This document shows, piece after piece, positions 24,382-31,985 of a DNA stretch of 33,077 nucleotides (the stretch's first letter is position 1; the number at the start of each line of letters is the position of its first letter). Origin of the DNA: Porticoccus sp964608185 (GTDB lineage Bacteria; Pseudomonadota; Gammaproteobacteria; Pseudomonadales; Porticoccaceae); NCBI GenBank assembly GCA_964608185.1, contig CAZSMR010000011.1:1-33077 (forward strand), read 5' to 3'. The notes under the pieces were generated by a model, which ran no database searches, had not been told where the DNA came from, and worked only from the letters and a program-made list of their open reading frames with translations. A program made the translations under genes and the position numbers.

Positions 24382-25785
24382 TTAGACGGAATAGTACATA
24401 TCGAATTCAACAGGATGAGTAGTATGCTCCACACGGTGAACATCTTGCATCTTTAGCTCAATATATGCATCTATGGTTTCGTCTGTAAAAACGCCACCCT
24501 TTGTTAGGAATTCTCTATCTTCATCCAACGCTTCCAGTGCTTCCCTTAAGCTTCCTGCCACTTGTGGAATCAGTGAGCTTTCTTCTGGGGATAAATCATA
24601 AAGATCTTTATCTGCTGCTTCACCTGGGTGTATCTTATTAATCACTCCATCAATTCCTGCCATTAACATTGAGGCAAACATCAAATAAGGATTTGCTGTG
24701 GGGTCTCCAAATCTGAGCTCTACACGCTTTCCCTTAGGGGAGGCAACATAAGGAATACGAAGTGCAGCCGAACGATTTCTTGCTGAATATGCAAGCATGA
24801 CTGGCGCCTCAAATCCTGGAATTAACCGCTTATAAGAATTAGTGGATGCATTAGCAAAAGCATTTAATGCTTTTGCGTGCTTGATAATTCCACCAATATA
24901 ATAAAGAGCAGTTTCACTCAGTCCAGCATAACCATCTCCTGCAAAAACGTTTTCTCCATTTTTCCAAAATGATTGATGGCAGTGCATCCCAGAACCATTA
25001 TCACCAACTAAAGGTTTAGGCATAAAAGTAGCGGTTTTGCCATAAGCGTGGGCAATATTATGCACACAATATTTAAGGATTTGTACTTCATCAGCTTTTT
25101 TGACTAGAGTATTAAATTTCACGCCAATTTCACACTGACCTGCTGTAGCTACTTCATGATGGTGCACTTCTATATCCAGCCCCATCTGCTCCATAGCTGA
25201 GCACATAGCAGTTCTGAGATCATGCAAGCTATCGACTGGTGGAACGGGGAAATACCCTCCTTTAACTCCGGGACGATGGCCCATATTATTATCAGGATAA
25301 TCAGCACCACTTGTCCATGCGCCTTCTTCAGAATCAATCTTATAAAAACAGCTACTTATGTCAGAACCCCATTTAACATCGTCAAACACAAAGAATTCTG
25401 GTTCTGGGCCAAAGAATGCTGTATCACCTAGTCCTGTTGATGATAAGTACGCTTCGGCACGTTTCGCTACAGAGCGTGGATCTCGATCATAAGATTGCAT
25501 AGTGGAGGGCTCAATAATATCACAACGGATAATTACAGTTGGTTCGTCAGTAAATGGATCTAGAATTGCTGTACTGTCGTCAGGCATTAAGATCATGTCA
25601 GATTCATTGATCCCTTTCCATCCTTCGATTGAGGAGCCATCAAACATTTTTCCTACCTGAAAAAATTCATCGTCCACGTCTTTAGACGGAAAGGATACAT
25701 GTTGCTCTTTACCCCTGGTGTCTGTGAATCGAAGATCTACCCATCGCGCTTCACTATCCTTAATCAACTTAGTAGTTTGTGACAT
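24382..25785 (-). CDS. glnA: Glutamine synthetase type I
   Basis: Assimilates ammonium: glutamate + NH3 + ATP to glutamine; a dodecamer in the cytosol. 467 residues from the ATG at 25785 (MSQTTKLIKDSEARWVDLRF). Motifs: FDGSSIEGW, FFGPEPEFFVFD, the ATP/ammonium segment KPLVGDNGSGMHCHQSF, NRSAALRIP, and the adenylylation site Tyr396 in DLYDLSPEE, so control by GlnE is likely. An in-frame ATG at 25869 would add 28 residues, but it lies inside the -12 element of the sigma-54 promoter, upstream of the inferred transcript start, and has no family similarity; the start at 25785 has GGAG 8 bases upstream. First gene of glnA-ntrB-ntrC, driven by a sigma-54 promoter with two NtrC sites. Confidence 0.98.
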   Translation of the reverse strand: MSQTTKLIKDSEARWVDLRFTDTRGKEQHVSFPSKDVDDEFFQVGKMFDGSSIEGWKGINESDMILMPDDSTAILDPFTDEPTVIIRCDIIEPSTMQSYDRDPRSVAKRAEAYLSSTGLGDTAFFGPEPEFFVFDDVKWGSDISSCFYKIDSEEGAWTSGADYPDNNMGHRPGVKGGYFPVPPVDSLHDLRTAMCSAMEQMGLDIEVHHHEVATAGQCEIGVKFNTLVKKADEVQILKYCVHNIAHAYGKTATFMPKPLVGDNGSGMHCHQSFWKNGENVFAGDGYAGLSETALYYIGGIIKHAKALNAFANASTNSYKRLIPGFEAPVMLAYSARNRSAALRIPYVASPKGKRVELRFGDPTANPYLMFASMLMAGIDGVINKIHPGEAADKDLYDLSPEESSLIPQVAGSLREALEALDEDREFLTKGGVFTDETIDAYIELKMQDVHRVEHTTHPVEFDMYYSV

Positions 25786-25864
25786 TTGTGTTTCTCCAAT
25801 TTTAAGTTTGCCAAGCCTTGATAAATAGGCTAAATATTTTTTCGATAGTTTCAATAACTTAATA

Positions 25865-25881
25865 TGCAAGAATTATACCAA
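25865..25881 (-). promoter_or_regulatory. Sigma-54 (-24/-12) promoter of glnA
   Basis: On the minus strand TTGGTATAATTCTTGCA, with GG and GC exactly ten bases apart and TTGCA at -12, close to the consensus TTGGCAC-N5-TTGCA. The transcription start is inferred near 25854. Together with the two upstream NtrC-type sites this is the standard architecture of a nitrogen-controlled glnA promoter. Confidence 0.85.
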
Positions 25882-25930
25882 ATATATAGATGTCAGTTTG
25901 CTTGCATACAGCGTAATTTGATATTAATCA

Positions 25931-25947
25931 TGCACCATAAAAATGCA
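25931..25947. promoter_or_regulatory. NtrC-binding site, glnA proximal
   Basis: TGCACCATAAAAATGCA matches the 17-bp NtrC operator (TGCACC-N5-GGTGCA) at both outer TGC/GCA triplets, with one arm perfect and the other imperfect. It is centred about 85 bp upstream of the inferred glnA start. Confidence 0.75.
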
Positions 25948-25970
25948 TATTGAGAATTAAGGGTAAAAAA

Positions 25971-25987
25971 TGAACTTTTATGGTGCA
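25971..25987. promoter_or_regulatory. NtrC-binding site, glnA distal
   Basis: TGAACTTTTATGGTGCA is a second 17-bp site, with a perfect TGGTGCA arm and a weaker TGAAC arm. Its centre is 40 bp from the first site, near four helical turns, so two NtrC dimers could sit on the same DNA face and cooperate, as at E. coli glnA. Confidence 0.72.
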
Positions 25988-26155
25988 TTTTTTATTTAGC
26001 TAAGTAAAACACTTTATCCTACATGCGTATAATCTCGATGTTTTTATAACATCAAATGCAATTTTTTTACATTAATAATAGTCATTTTGGAGGCTCAAAT
26101 ATAATTAAAGTGTTAATTTCAGTGCATTTTGCTATCTCCAATTTGATCTGACCAG

Positions 26156-26161
26156 TATAAT
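26156..26161 (+). promoter_or_regulatory. -10 hexamer TATAAT of typA
   Basis: An exact TATAAT 31 bases before the typA GTG, giving a leader of roughly 20-25 nt. No convincing -35 hexamer at the right distance. Another TATAAT at 26028-26033 could serve as a distal promoter. Confidence 0.45.
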
Positions 26162-26192
26162 GCCGACTTTTTGCTAACCTAGGATCAGTCTT

Positions 26193-28004
26193 GTGATCGA
26201 AAATCTTCGGAATATAGCCATTATTGCCCATGTGGACCATGGTAAAACCACTCTAGTCGATAAGTTGCTGAAACAATCAGGAACTCTGGATCGAAAGGAT
26301 ATGAATTCAGAGAGAATAATGGATTCTAATGACCAGGAAAGAGAGCGCGGTATAACAATTCTAGCTAAAAATACTGCCTTGAAATGGAATGGTTTCAATA
26401 TCAACATCGTTGATACTCCAGGCCATGCTGATTTTGGAGGAGAAGTTGAGCGTGTACTTTCAATGGTTGATTCAGTTTTATTGCTTGTAGACGCTGTTGA
26501 TGGGCCAATGCCTCAAACTAGGTTTGTCACTCAAAAGGCGTTTGAGCAAGGACTCAATCCAATATTAGTTGTAAATAAAGTAGACCGTCCTGGGGCAAGA
26601 CCACACTGGGTCGTAGATCAGGTATTCGATCTCTTTGATCGACTAGGGGCGACTGATGAGCAATTAGACTTTCCTATAATGTTTGCCTCTGCGCTAAATG
26701 GAGTTGCTGGAAAAGAACCCGAAGCTTTATCTGAAGATATGACGCCTTTACTACAGATGATTGTTGATGAAGTTCATCCCCCAGTTGTAAATATGAGTGG
26801 TCCACTACAAATGCAAATCAGCGCACTGGACTATAATAGTTATGTAGGAGTTATTGGGGTTGGTAGAATAACTCGGGGAGTGCTTAAACCTAATGAACAA
26901 GTTATTGTAGTCAGCAGTGATGGCGATTCTCGCAAAGGCAAAGTGCTACAGGTGATGGGTTATAGTGGCCTTGATAGAATAGATGTAGCTGAAGCTGAAG
27001 CTGGTGAAATAGTATGCGTAACAGGAATAGATAAGCTTAATATTTCTGATACTTTATGTAGTCCTGATAATCCTGAGCCACTTTCGCCACTAACCGTAGA
27101 TGAGCCAACAGTTAGCATGACATTTCAAGTTAATAACTCGCCATTTGCGGGTCTTGAGGGAAAGTTTGTTACCTCACGAAATATAAAAGAACGCCTGGAG
27201 CAGGAGCTGATACATAATGTTGCATTAAGGGTAGTGCAAGGTGATACCCCGGATAAGTTCGTTGTTTCTGGTCGCGGGGAACTTCATCTTTCAGTATTGA
27301 TCGAGAATATGCGTCGTGAAGGTTTTGAGATTGGGGTATCACGCCCAGAGGTCATAAAGAAAGAAATTGATGGTGAGATACTCGAACCTTTTGAACAAGT
27401 AGTCATTGATATTGAGGAGCAACATCAAGGCTCTGTAATGGAAGAATTTGGGGCACGTAGAGCTGAACTTTCAAATATGGAATTAGATGGTAAAGGTCGC
27501 GTCCGCCTAGAATTTATCGTCCCTTCTCGAGGACTAATAGGGTTCCGCTCACAATTTTTAACGATGACAAGCGGGTCAGGTATAATGACTAGTATTTTTG
27601 ATCGCTATGCCCCAGTAAAGCAGGGAGATTTAGCTAAACGGCAAAATGGTGTGTTAGTTTCTATGGTAAAAGGGAAGACTCTGGCATATGCTTTATTTAA
27701 CTTACAGGAACGAGGCCGCCTTTTTCTTGGTCATGGGGCTGATGTATATGAGGGGCAAGTTATTGGCCTCCATGCCCGCAGTAATGATTTACCCGTAAAC
27801 CCTACAAAAGCAAAGCAATTAACTAATATTCGTGCTGCGGGTACAGATGAAAATCTAGTTTTGTCCCCCCCAATCAATCATAGCTTAGAGCAAGCGCTAG
27901 AATTTATAGAAGACGATGAATTAGTCGAAGTCACACCAAAATCAGTTCGCATTCGTAAGAAATTGTTGAAAGAAAACGAGCGCAAACGTGCCCCTAAGTT
28001 TTAG
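26193..28004 (+). CDS. typA: Ribosome-associated GTPase TypA/BipA
   Basis: Translational GTPase of the EF-G/LepA superfamily that binds the 70S ribosome and affects large-subunit assembly and stress adaptation, notably at low temperature. 603 residues, the usual length. G-domain motifs: AHVDHGKTT (12-20), RGITI (switch I), DTPGHADFGGEVERV, NKVDRPGARP and a SAL-type G5 (FASALNG). The C-terminal region typical of BipA (ERGRLFLGHGADVYEGQVIGLHARSNDLPVNPTKAKQLTNIRAAGTD region) is complete and ends in a basic tail. The start is GTG at 26193, giving MIENLRNIAIIAHVDHG as in homologues. Its last four bases overlap the 3' end of convergent darP. Confidence 0.97.
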   Translation: MIENLRNIAIIAHVDHGKTTLVDKLLKQSGTLDRKDMNSERIMDSNDQERERGITILAKNTALKWNGFNINIVDTPGHADFGGEVERVLSMVDSVLLLVDAVDGPMPQTRFVTQKAFEQGLNPILVVNKVDRPGARPHWVVDQVFDLFDRLGATDEQLDFPIMFASALNGVAGKEPEALSEDMTPLLQMIVDEVHPPVVNMSGPLQMQISALDYNSYVGVIGVGRITRGVLKPNEQVIVVSSDGDSRKGKVLQVMGYSGLDRIDVAEAEAGEIVCVTGIDKLNISDTLCSPDNPEPLSPLTVDEPTVSMTFQVNNSPFAGLEGKFVTSRNIKERLEQELIHNVALRVVQGDTPDKFVVSGRGELHLSVLIENMRREGFEIGVSRPEVIKKEIDGEILEPFEQVVIDIEEQHQGSVMEEFGARRAELSNMELDGKGRVRLEFIVPSRGLIGFRSQFLTMTSGSGIMTSIFDRYAPVKQGDLAKRQNGVLVSMVKGKTLAYALFNLQERGRLFLGHGADVYEGQVIGLHARSNDLPVNPTKAKQLTNIRAAGTDENLVLSPPINHSLEQALEFIEDDELVEVTPKSVRIRKKLLKENERKRAPKF

Positions 28005-28546
28005 CAGATACTAAATTTTATTAGATAAGCAATAATTTTTTTGCTTGCATTAACGGGCTTATTGCCCAAAACTTCTTTTCTTGCTTGTCTAGTTAGTTGT
28101 CGTAAATGCTTTCTATCCATTTTTGGTGACTCGACTAATAGTTGATCGATAGCCTTATCTCCCTGTGATATTAGTCGATCTTTCCATTTCTCTAGTCGTA
28201 TTTTTTTATCATGGAAAATATCACTTTTTTGATCAAATAGTTCCATCTCTACCGTAATTTTTTCTATATCAACAGAGCGCATTATTTTTCCAATATACTG
28301 CATTTGCCTCCGTTTTCCTTCGTTATTTTTTAGTCTTCTTGCAAGCATTATTGCTTCGGTAAGTTCTTCGGACATTGTTATTTTTGACAGTTTCTTAGGT
28401 GATAAGCTAACAAGATCCGCACCAATTTTTTGTAAGCTAAGCATCTCTCGTTTTAAGGCAGATTTACTTTTAATAGCCTTAGTGGCTAACTTATTTTCTG
28501 ATAGGTTTGGGGATATTTTAGGATTAGGATAGAATTTTTCAGACAT
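28001..28546 (-). CDS. darP: Ribosome biogenesis factor DarP (YjgA)
   Basis: Cytosolic factor associated with late assembly of the 50S subunit. 181 residues, strongly basic and helical. Recognised from KSALKREMLSLQKIGADLVSL near the N-terminus, the central RRLKNNEGKRRQMQYIGKIMRSVD, and the C-terminal HLRQLTRQARKE. It lies 6 bp downstream of mgtE on the same strand and is probably cotranscribed; its 3' end overlaps the 3' end of typA by 4 bp on the other strand. Two ribosome-linked genes meet tail to tail here, which may be coincidence. Confidence 0.92.
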   Translation of the reverse strand: MSEKFYPNPKISPNLSENKLATKAIKSKSALKREMLSLQKIGADLVSLSPKKLSKITMSEELTEAIMLARRLKNNEGKRRQMQYIGKIMRSVDIEKITVEMELFDQKSDIFHDKKIRLEKWKDRLISQGDKAIDQLLVESPKMDRKHLRQLTRQARKEVLGNKPVNASKKIIAYLIKFSIC

Positions 28547-28552
28547 ACTGGG

Positions 28553-29911
28553 TTAACCGTAAAACATTGTAGCTAGGCCTAAAAAGGACAAAAATCCTAC
28601 CACATCTGTAATCGTTGTCAGCGCAACGGTTCCAGCTAATGCTGGATCGATTTTGCACGATTTTAGCATTACTGGAAGTATGGCGCCGGCCAGAGCTGCT
28701 ACGATAAGATTTATAGCCATTGCCGCACTAATAATTCCAGCAATCAGCGGATCTTTAAACCATAAGGCCGCTACTGTGCCCATCACTAGCGCCCATAACA
28801 TTCCATTAAGAGCACCCACGGCAAACTCCTTACTCAAAAGCCAACCTAAGTTACTTCTGCTCACTTGACCTAGTGCCATTCCGCGAATGACAACAGTAAG
28901 TGTCTGGCTTCCAGCAACCCCACCCATACTTGCTACAATTGGCATAAGTATAGCTAAAGTTACAACTTTTTCTATCGTAGCCTCAAAAATATTTATAACA
29001 GAGGAGGCTAAAATTGCTGTAATTAAATTAATGCCAAGCCATACTGCTCTTCTAGGGGCAGTTCGTCCAATGGAGGTAAATGTTCCTTCCTCGTCGCTCA
29101 ATCCTGCCAAGCTCAACAAAGAGTGATCTGCTTCCTCACTTATAACATCAACAACATCATCGATTGTAATACGCCCTAGTAATTTATTGTTTTGATTTAT
29201 TACTGGAGCAGACACCCAGTCGTGTTTTTTAAACATCTGTGCTACCGAAGAGTCATCCATGTCTGCAAAAATACTCTCTGTTCCTGTGACCATGATTTCT
29301 CGTGCTGTAATATTTGGGCTTGATGTTAGTAGTTTGCTTAAAGAAAGAATCCCTAAAAGTGAATCTTCTCTATCGACTACGAATATATTATCGGTGATAT
29401 TTGGTAACTCTTCATGGCGACGCAAATAGCGTAAAACAACATCGATAGTTATATCGGGGCGAACTGTTATAGTATCGGTATTCATTAATCCACCAGCAGT
29501 ATCTTCAGCAAAACTGAGAACACTTTCGACCCTAAGTCGGTCCTGCTCGCTCATTGCTTGTAATACTTCTGGGATAACTTTTTCAGGTAACTGTTGAAGA
29601 ATATCTGCTATATCGTCTGGGTCTAGCCCTTGCGTTAGTGAAGCTACTTCTTGGCTCTCCATTTCTTGAAGAATTTCACCGCTAAGATCTTCACTAAGCT
29701 CTCCTAAAACTTGTCCCTCGAGTTCTTTATCAATCAAGCTCCATAAAACTCGGCGTGCTTTAGGAGGAGCAGATTCGATTTGGTGGGCAATATCAGCAGG
29801 CATTAAGTGGTTCAGCATATAGCCCAATTTGCGGACATCACTAGAATCCATTAACTCATGGATTCTAGTGAGCTGAGACAGCTGTGTATCTTTATCGTTA
29901 TGATCCTGCAT
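28553..29911 (-). CDS. mgtE: Magnesium transporter MgtE
   Basis: Inner-membrane Mg2+ channel gated by cytosolic Mg2+. 452 residues in the family order: acidic helical N domain (about 1-130, with GLDPDDIADILQQLP repeats), two CBS domains (about 135-255, from AGGLMNTDTITVRPDITI through GRITIDDVVDVI), a connecting helix, and five transmembrane helices (about 285-452) containing the ion-selectivity region (MPIVASMGGVAGSQTLTVVIRGMALG). Acidic residues at the N/CBS interface fit the Mg2+-sensing mechanism known for the family. It lies downstream of ptsO by 108 bp. No Mg2+ riboswitch (M-box or ykoK type) is recognisable in that gap. Confidence 0.96.
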   Translation of the reverse strand: MQDHNDKDTQLSQLTRIHELMDSSDVRKLGYMLNHLMPADIAHQIESAPPKARRVLWSLIDKELEGQVLGELSEDLSGEILQEMESQEVASLTQGLDPDDIADILQQLPEKVIPEVLQAMSEQDRLRVESVLSFAEDTAGGLMNTDTITVRPDITIDVVLRYLRRHEELPNITDNIFVVDREDSLLGILSLSKLLTSSPNITAREIMVTGTESIFADMDDSSVAQMFKKHDWVSAPVINQNNKLLGRITIDDVVDVISEEADHSLLSLAGLSDEEGTFTSIGRTAPRRAVWLGINLITAILASSVINIFEATIEKVVTLAILMPIVASMGGVAGSQTLTVVIRGMALGQVSRSNLGWLLSKEFAVGALNGMLWALVMGTVAALWFKDPLIAGIISAAMAINLIVAALAGAILPVMLKSCKIDPALAGTVALTTITDVVGFLSFLGLATMFYG

Positions 29912-30019
29912 AGGAAAAATAATCCTGATAATCGTTGCGACTTATATCTTTACAATAGTCTATATCTGAGACTTAAAAATTTACAGCAGTGATTGCAAGT
30001 TCTTTAATAAGAGTTTTTA

Positions 30020-30301
30020 TTAATCTTTTTCATTGAACCGACTAGCTATCAAATCCTTTAAGGATTCGTAAGCCGTTTCTGCATCGGATCCTTGAATATT
30101 AAGATATAAAACTGTGCCTTTGCTCGCCGCGAGAAGCATCAATGACATTACACTCTTGGCATCTACAAGCTGATCATTTGAAGTACCTACGTGTATTTTG
30201 CAGCCATATTTTCCTGCGGTAGATGCAAATTTTGCAGCTGCGCGCGCGTGAAGACCTAGCTTATTAATAATAGTTACTTTTTCTTGTATCGATGTTTTCA
30301 T
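30020..30301 (-). CDS. ptsO: Phosphocarrier protein NPr (nitrogen PTS)
   Basis: HPr-like carrier that passes phosphate from EI-Ntr (PtsP) to EIIA-Ntr in the nitrogen-related PTS. 93 residues from the ATG at 30301 (MKTSIQEKVTIINKLGLHARAA). The phosphorylated histidine is His18 in GLHARAAAKF, and the second conserved helix reads AKSVMSLMLLAASKG. An upstream in-frame ATG at 30346 would add 15 residues, overlap rapZ by 22 bp and extend past the normal HPr N-terminus, so the shorter start is preferred; neither has a strong Shine-Dalgarno. Last gene of the rpoN-hpf-ptsN-rapZ-ptsO block. Confidence 0.93.
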   Translation of the reverse strand: MKTSIQEKVTIINKLGLHARAAAKFASTAGKYGCKIHVGTSNDQLVDAKSVMSLMLLAASKGTVLYLNIQGSDAETAYESLKDLIASRFNEKD

Positions 30302-30324
30302 AGTTAGTATTACAATCTGCCGAG

Positions 30325-31185
30325 TTAATTTAGCTCTCTGTGCCATGTTTGAGTATTAGGATATTCAGTTTTAAAAACCTTCTTGAGCATGTTACTTATA
30401 TATACAGAACGATGTTGGCCGCCGGTGCAGCCAATCGCTATAGTGACATAACTTCGATTATCTTCTCGAAATTTTGGAAGCCAGGTCTTTAAAAAAGTTG
30501 AGATCGTCAATAGCATTTTAGATGCTTCTTCTTCTTGCTCAAAAAATTTAATAATTGGCTCCTCGTTACCATTAAGTGTTCGTAACCCAACGTTCCAATA
30601 TGGATTTGGTAGACAGCGAACATCAAAAACAAAATCAGCATCAATAGGCACACCATGTTTAAATGCAAAAGATTCAAATAAAACTGACATGGTATTTTCA
30701 TTGCTAGGAATTAGCTGTTTTTGTATTACAGCCCTAAGCTGATGGAGATTCATATTGCTAGTGTCAATTTTTCTATCAGCCAAAGCAGATATGTCATCTA
30801 GCAACTTTGTTTCTAAGGAAATTGCTTCTTTTATTGCTACACTATTGGAGCTTAATGGGTGCTTTCGCCTTGTTTCGCTGAAGCGCTGAATAAGAACATC
30901 GTTAGAAGCGTCAAGGAACACTATTTCATAGTTAACGCCATAATCTTTAAGCTTTCCTAGTATTTCTGGTAGTTGTGTCAAATCATTAGTGAGACTCCTC
31001 GCATCTATTCCTACAGCTAAATTGTTATGCTGTAAGCCCTCCTTAGAGTCAGATGCTTGCTCAAGCAAACTAATAAGAAGTTTTGCAGGCAGGTTGTCTA
31101 TACATGAAAAATCAGCATCTTCTAGCATGTTTAGAGCTGTGCTTTTGCCTGACCCAGAGCGTCCGCTGACAATTATGAGCCTCAT
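30325..31185 (-). CDS. rapZ: RNase adapter / nucleotide-binding protein RapZ
   Basis: P-loop protein that in E. coli delivers the small RNA GlmZ to RNase E and so controls GlmS (amino-sugar supply). 286 residues. The Walker A motif GRSGSGKST (8-16) follows the first strand MRLIIVS, and the conserved C-terminal region includes FDVRCLPNPYW, and IGCTGGQHRSVYISNML. Position between ptsN and ptsO is conserved in gammaproteobacteria. Whether GlmZ/GlmY exist in this organism cannot be judged from the window; outside enterics the protein may have another target. Confidence 0.96.
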   Translation of the reverse strand: MRLIIVSGRSGSGKSTALNMLEDADFSCIDNLPAKLLISLLEQASDSKEGLQHNNLAVGIDARSLTNDLTQLPEILGKLKDYGVNYEIVFLDASNDVLIQRFSETRRKHPLSSNSVAIKEAISLETKLLDDISALADRKIDTSNMNLHQLRAVIQKQLIPSNENTMSVLFESFAFKHGVPIDADFVFDVRCLPNPYWNVGLRTLNGNEEPIIKFFEQEEEASKMLLTISTFLKTWLPKFREDNRSYVTIAIGCTGGQHRSVYISNMLKKVFKTEYPNTQTWHRELN

Positions 31186-31197
31186 ACTTTTACTCCC

Positions 31198-31653
31198 TTA
31201 GTCTATGACGGTACCTAGGACTTGGTAAAGAATTTCATTAGATGCAGCGTTTCTTAGAGCCCTACATCTTTTTTGGTTACTGAGTAGTTCTGAAATTAAA
31301 GAGAGCGCTTTTAAGTGTTCATCATTCTGCTCACTAGGGACGATTAACACAAAAACTAAGTCAACTGAGTTGTTGTCTACCGATTCAAAGTCAATAGAAT
31401 TAACTAATTTAAAAAAAGCTGCAGTTATTTTTTTACAGCCATTAATTCGACAATGTGGGATTGCTATACCATTTCCTATCCCCGTCGTTCCAAGACGCTC
31501 CCTTGCAATAAGGCCTTGTTGTATTTCTTCCGAACTTATCTCATCGGATCTATCAGAGATAAAAATTGAAATTTTCTCCAGTACTATTTTTTTAGTATTT
31601 CCACCAATATTAATCGAAACATTTTCAGGGGAAAGTAATTCTGAGAAATTCAT
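31198..31653 (-). CDS. ptsN: PTS IIA-like nitrogen-regulatory protein EIIA-Ntr
   Basis: End point of the nitrogen PTS; its phosphorylation state modulates potassium transport, nitrogen and envelope functions in species studied. 151 residues, a complete IIA fructose-type domain. The active histidine is His67 in GIGNGIAIPHCRI, preceded by ARERLGTTGIG, and the DLVFVLIVPSEQNDEHLKALSLISELL strand-helix segment is typical. It lies 6 bp after hpf and 12 bp before rapZ, in the conserved rpoN block. Confidence 0.96.
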   Translation of the reverse strand: MNFSELLSPENVSINIGGNTKKIVLEKISIFISDRSDEISSEEIQQGLIARERLGTTGIGNGIAIPHCRINGCKKITAAFFKLVNSIDFESVDNNSVDLVFVLIVPSEQNDEHLKALSLISELLSNQKRCRALRNAASNEILYQVLGTVID

Positions 31654-31659
31654 ATATAA

Positions 31660-31947
31660 TTATCTTCCACGATTTTTTTCTTTATGTTTAATTAGCTGTC
31701 GATCAAGTTTATCTTCTAGTATATCTATCGCTGCATATAGATCTTTATGCTCTGCAGCTGCAAAGATGTCTGCTCCTCTTACATGAATAGTAGCCTCTGC
31801 TTTTTGCAGTAATTTCTCGACCGAGACAATAGCATGAATGCTACTTATATCGTCACAATGTCGCTCTAATTTTCCCAATTTATTAGCAATATAGCCTTTA
31901 ATCGGTTCCGTTACATTTAGATGGTGTCCACTAATACTTAATTGCAT
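31660..31947 (-). CDS. hpf: Ribosome hibernation promoting factor HPF (short form)
   Basis: Binds the 30S decoding centre in stationary phase and promotes 100S ribosome dimers (with RMF in gammaproteobacteria). 95 residues from the ATG at 31947 (MQLSISGHHLNVTEPI), the same length as E. coli HPF. An in-frame ATG at 31959 would add four residues, but the GGAG within those codons is the ribosome-binding site of the 31947 start, which settles the choice. No C-terminal dimerisation domain, so this is the short type. Lies between rpoN and ptsN. Confidence 0.94.
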   Translation of the reverse strand: MQLSISGHHLNVTEPIKGYIANKLGKLERHCDDISSIHAIVSVEKLLQKAEATIHVRGADIFAAAEHKDLYAAIDILEDKLDRQLIKHKEKNRGR

Positions 31948-31985
31948 AAGATTCTCCATTTATTTTTAATTTAACAATAATAAAT

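Larger units (their letters stand above)
25786..26192. other. Divergent glnA-typA control region (407 bp, no gene)
   Basis: No coding sequence is credible here. It holds, from left to right: the glnA leader of about 69 nt, a sigma-54 promoter (25865-25881), two NtrC-type sites (25931-25947, 25971-25987), an exact TATAAT at 26028-26033, a small inverted repeat GATGTT-TTTAT-AACATC (26037-26053), a GGAGG without an adjacent standard start codon near 26090, and a second TATAAT (26156-26161) close to typA. Confidence 0.75.

Noticed and set aside
25786..25869. 28-residue N-terminal extension of GlnA from an ATG at 25869
   Set aside because: The ATG falls inside the -12 element of the sigma-54 promoter, so it would not be transcribed from it. 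The extension has no glutamine synthetase similarity, and the ATG at 25785 has a good ribosome-binding site.
30302..30346. 15-residue extension of NPr from an ATG at 30346
   Set aside because: It overlaps rapZ and adds residues before the standard HPr N-terminus; the ATG at 30301 fits the family length.
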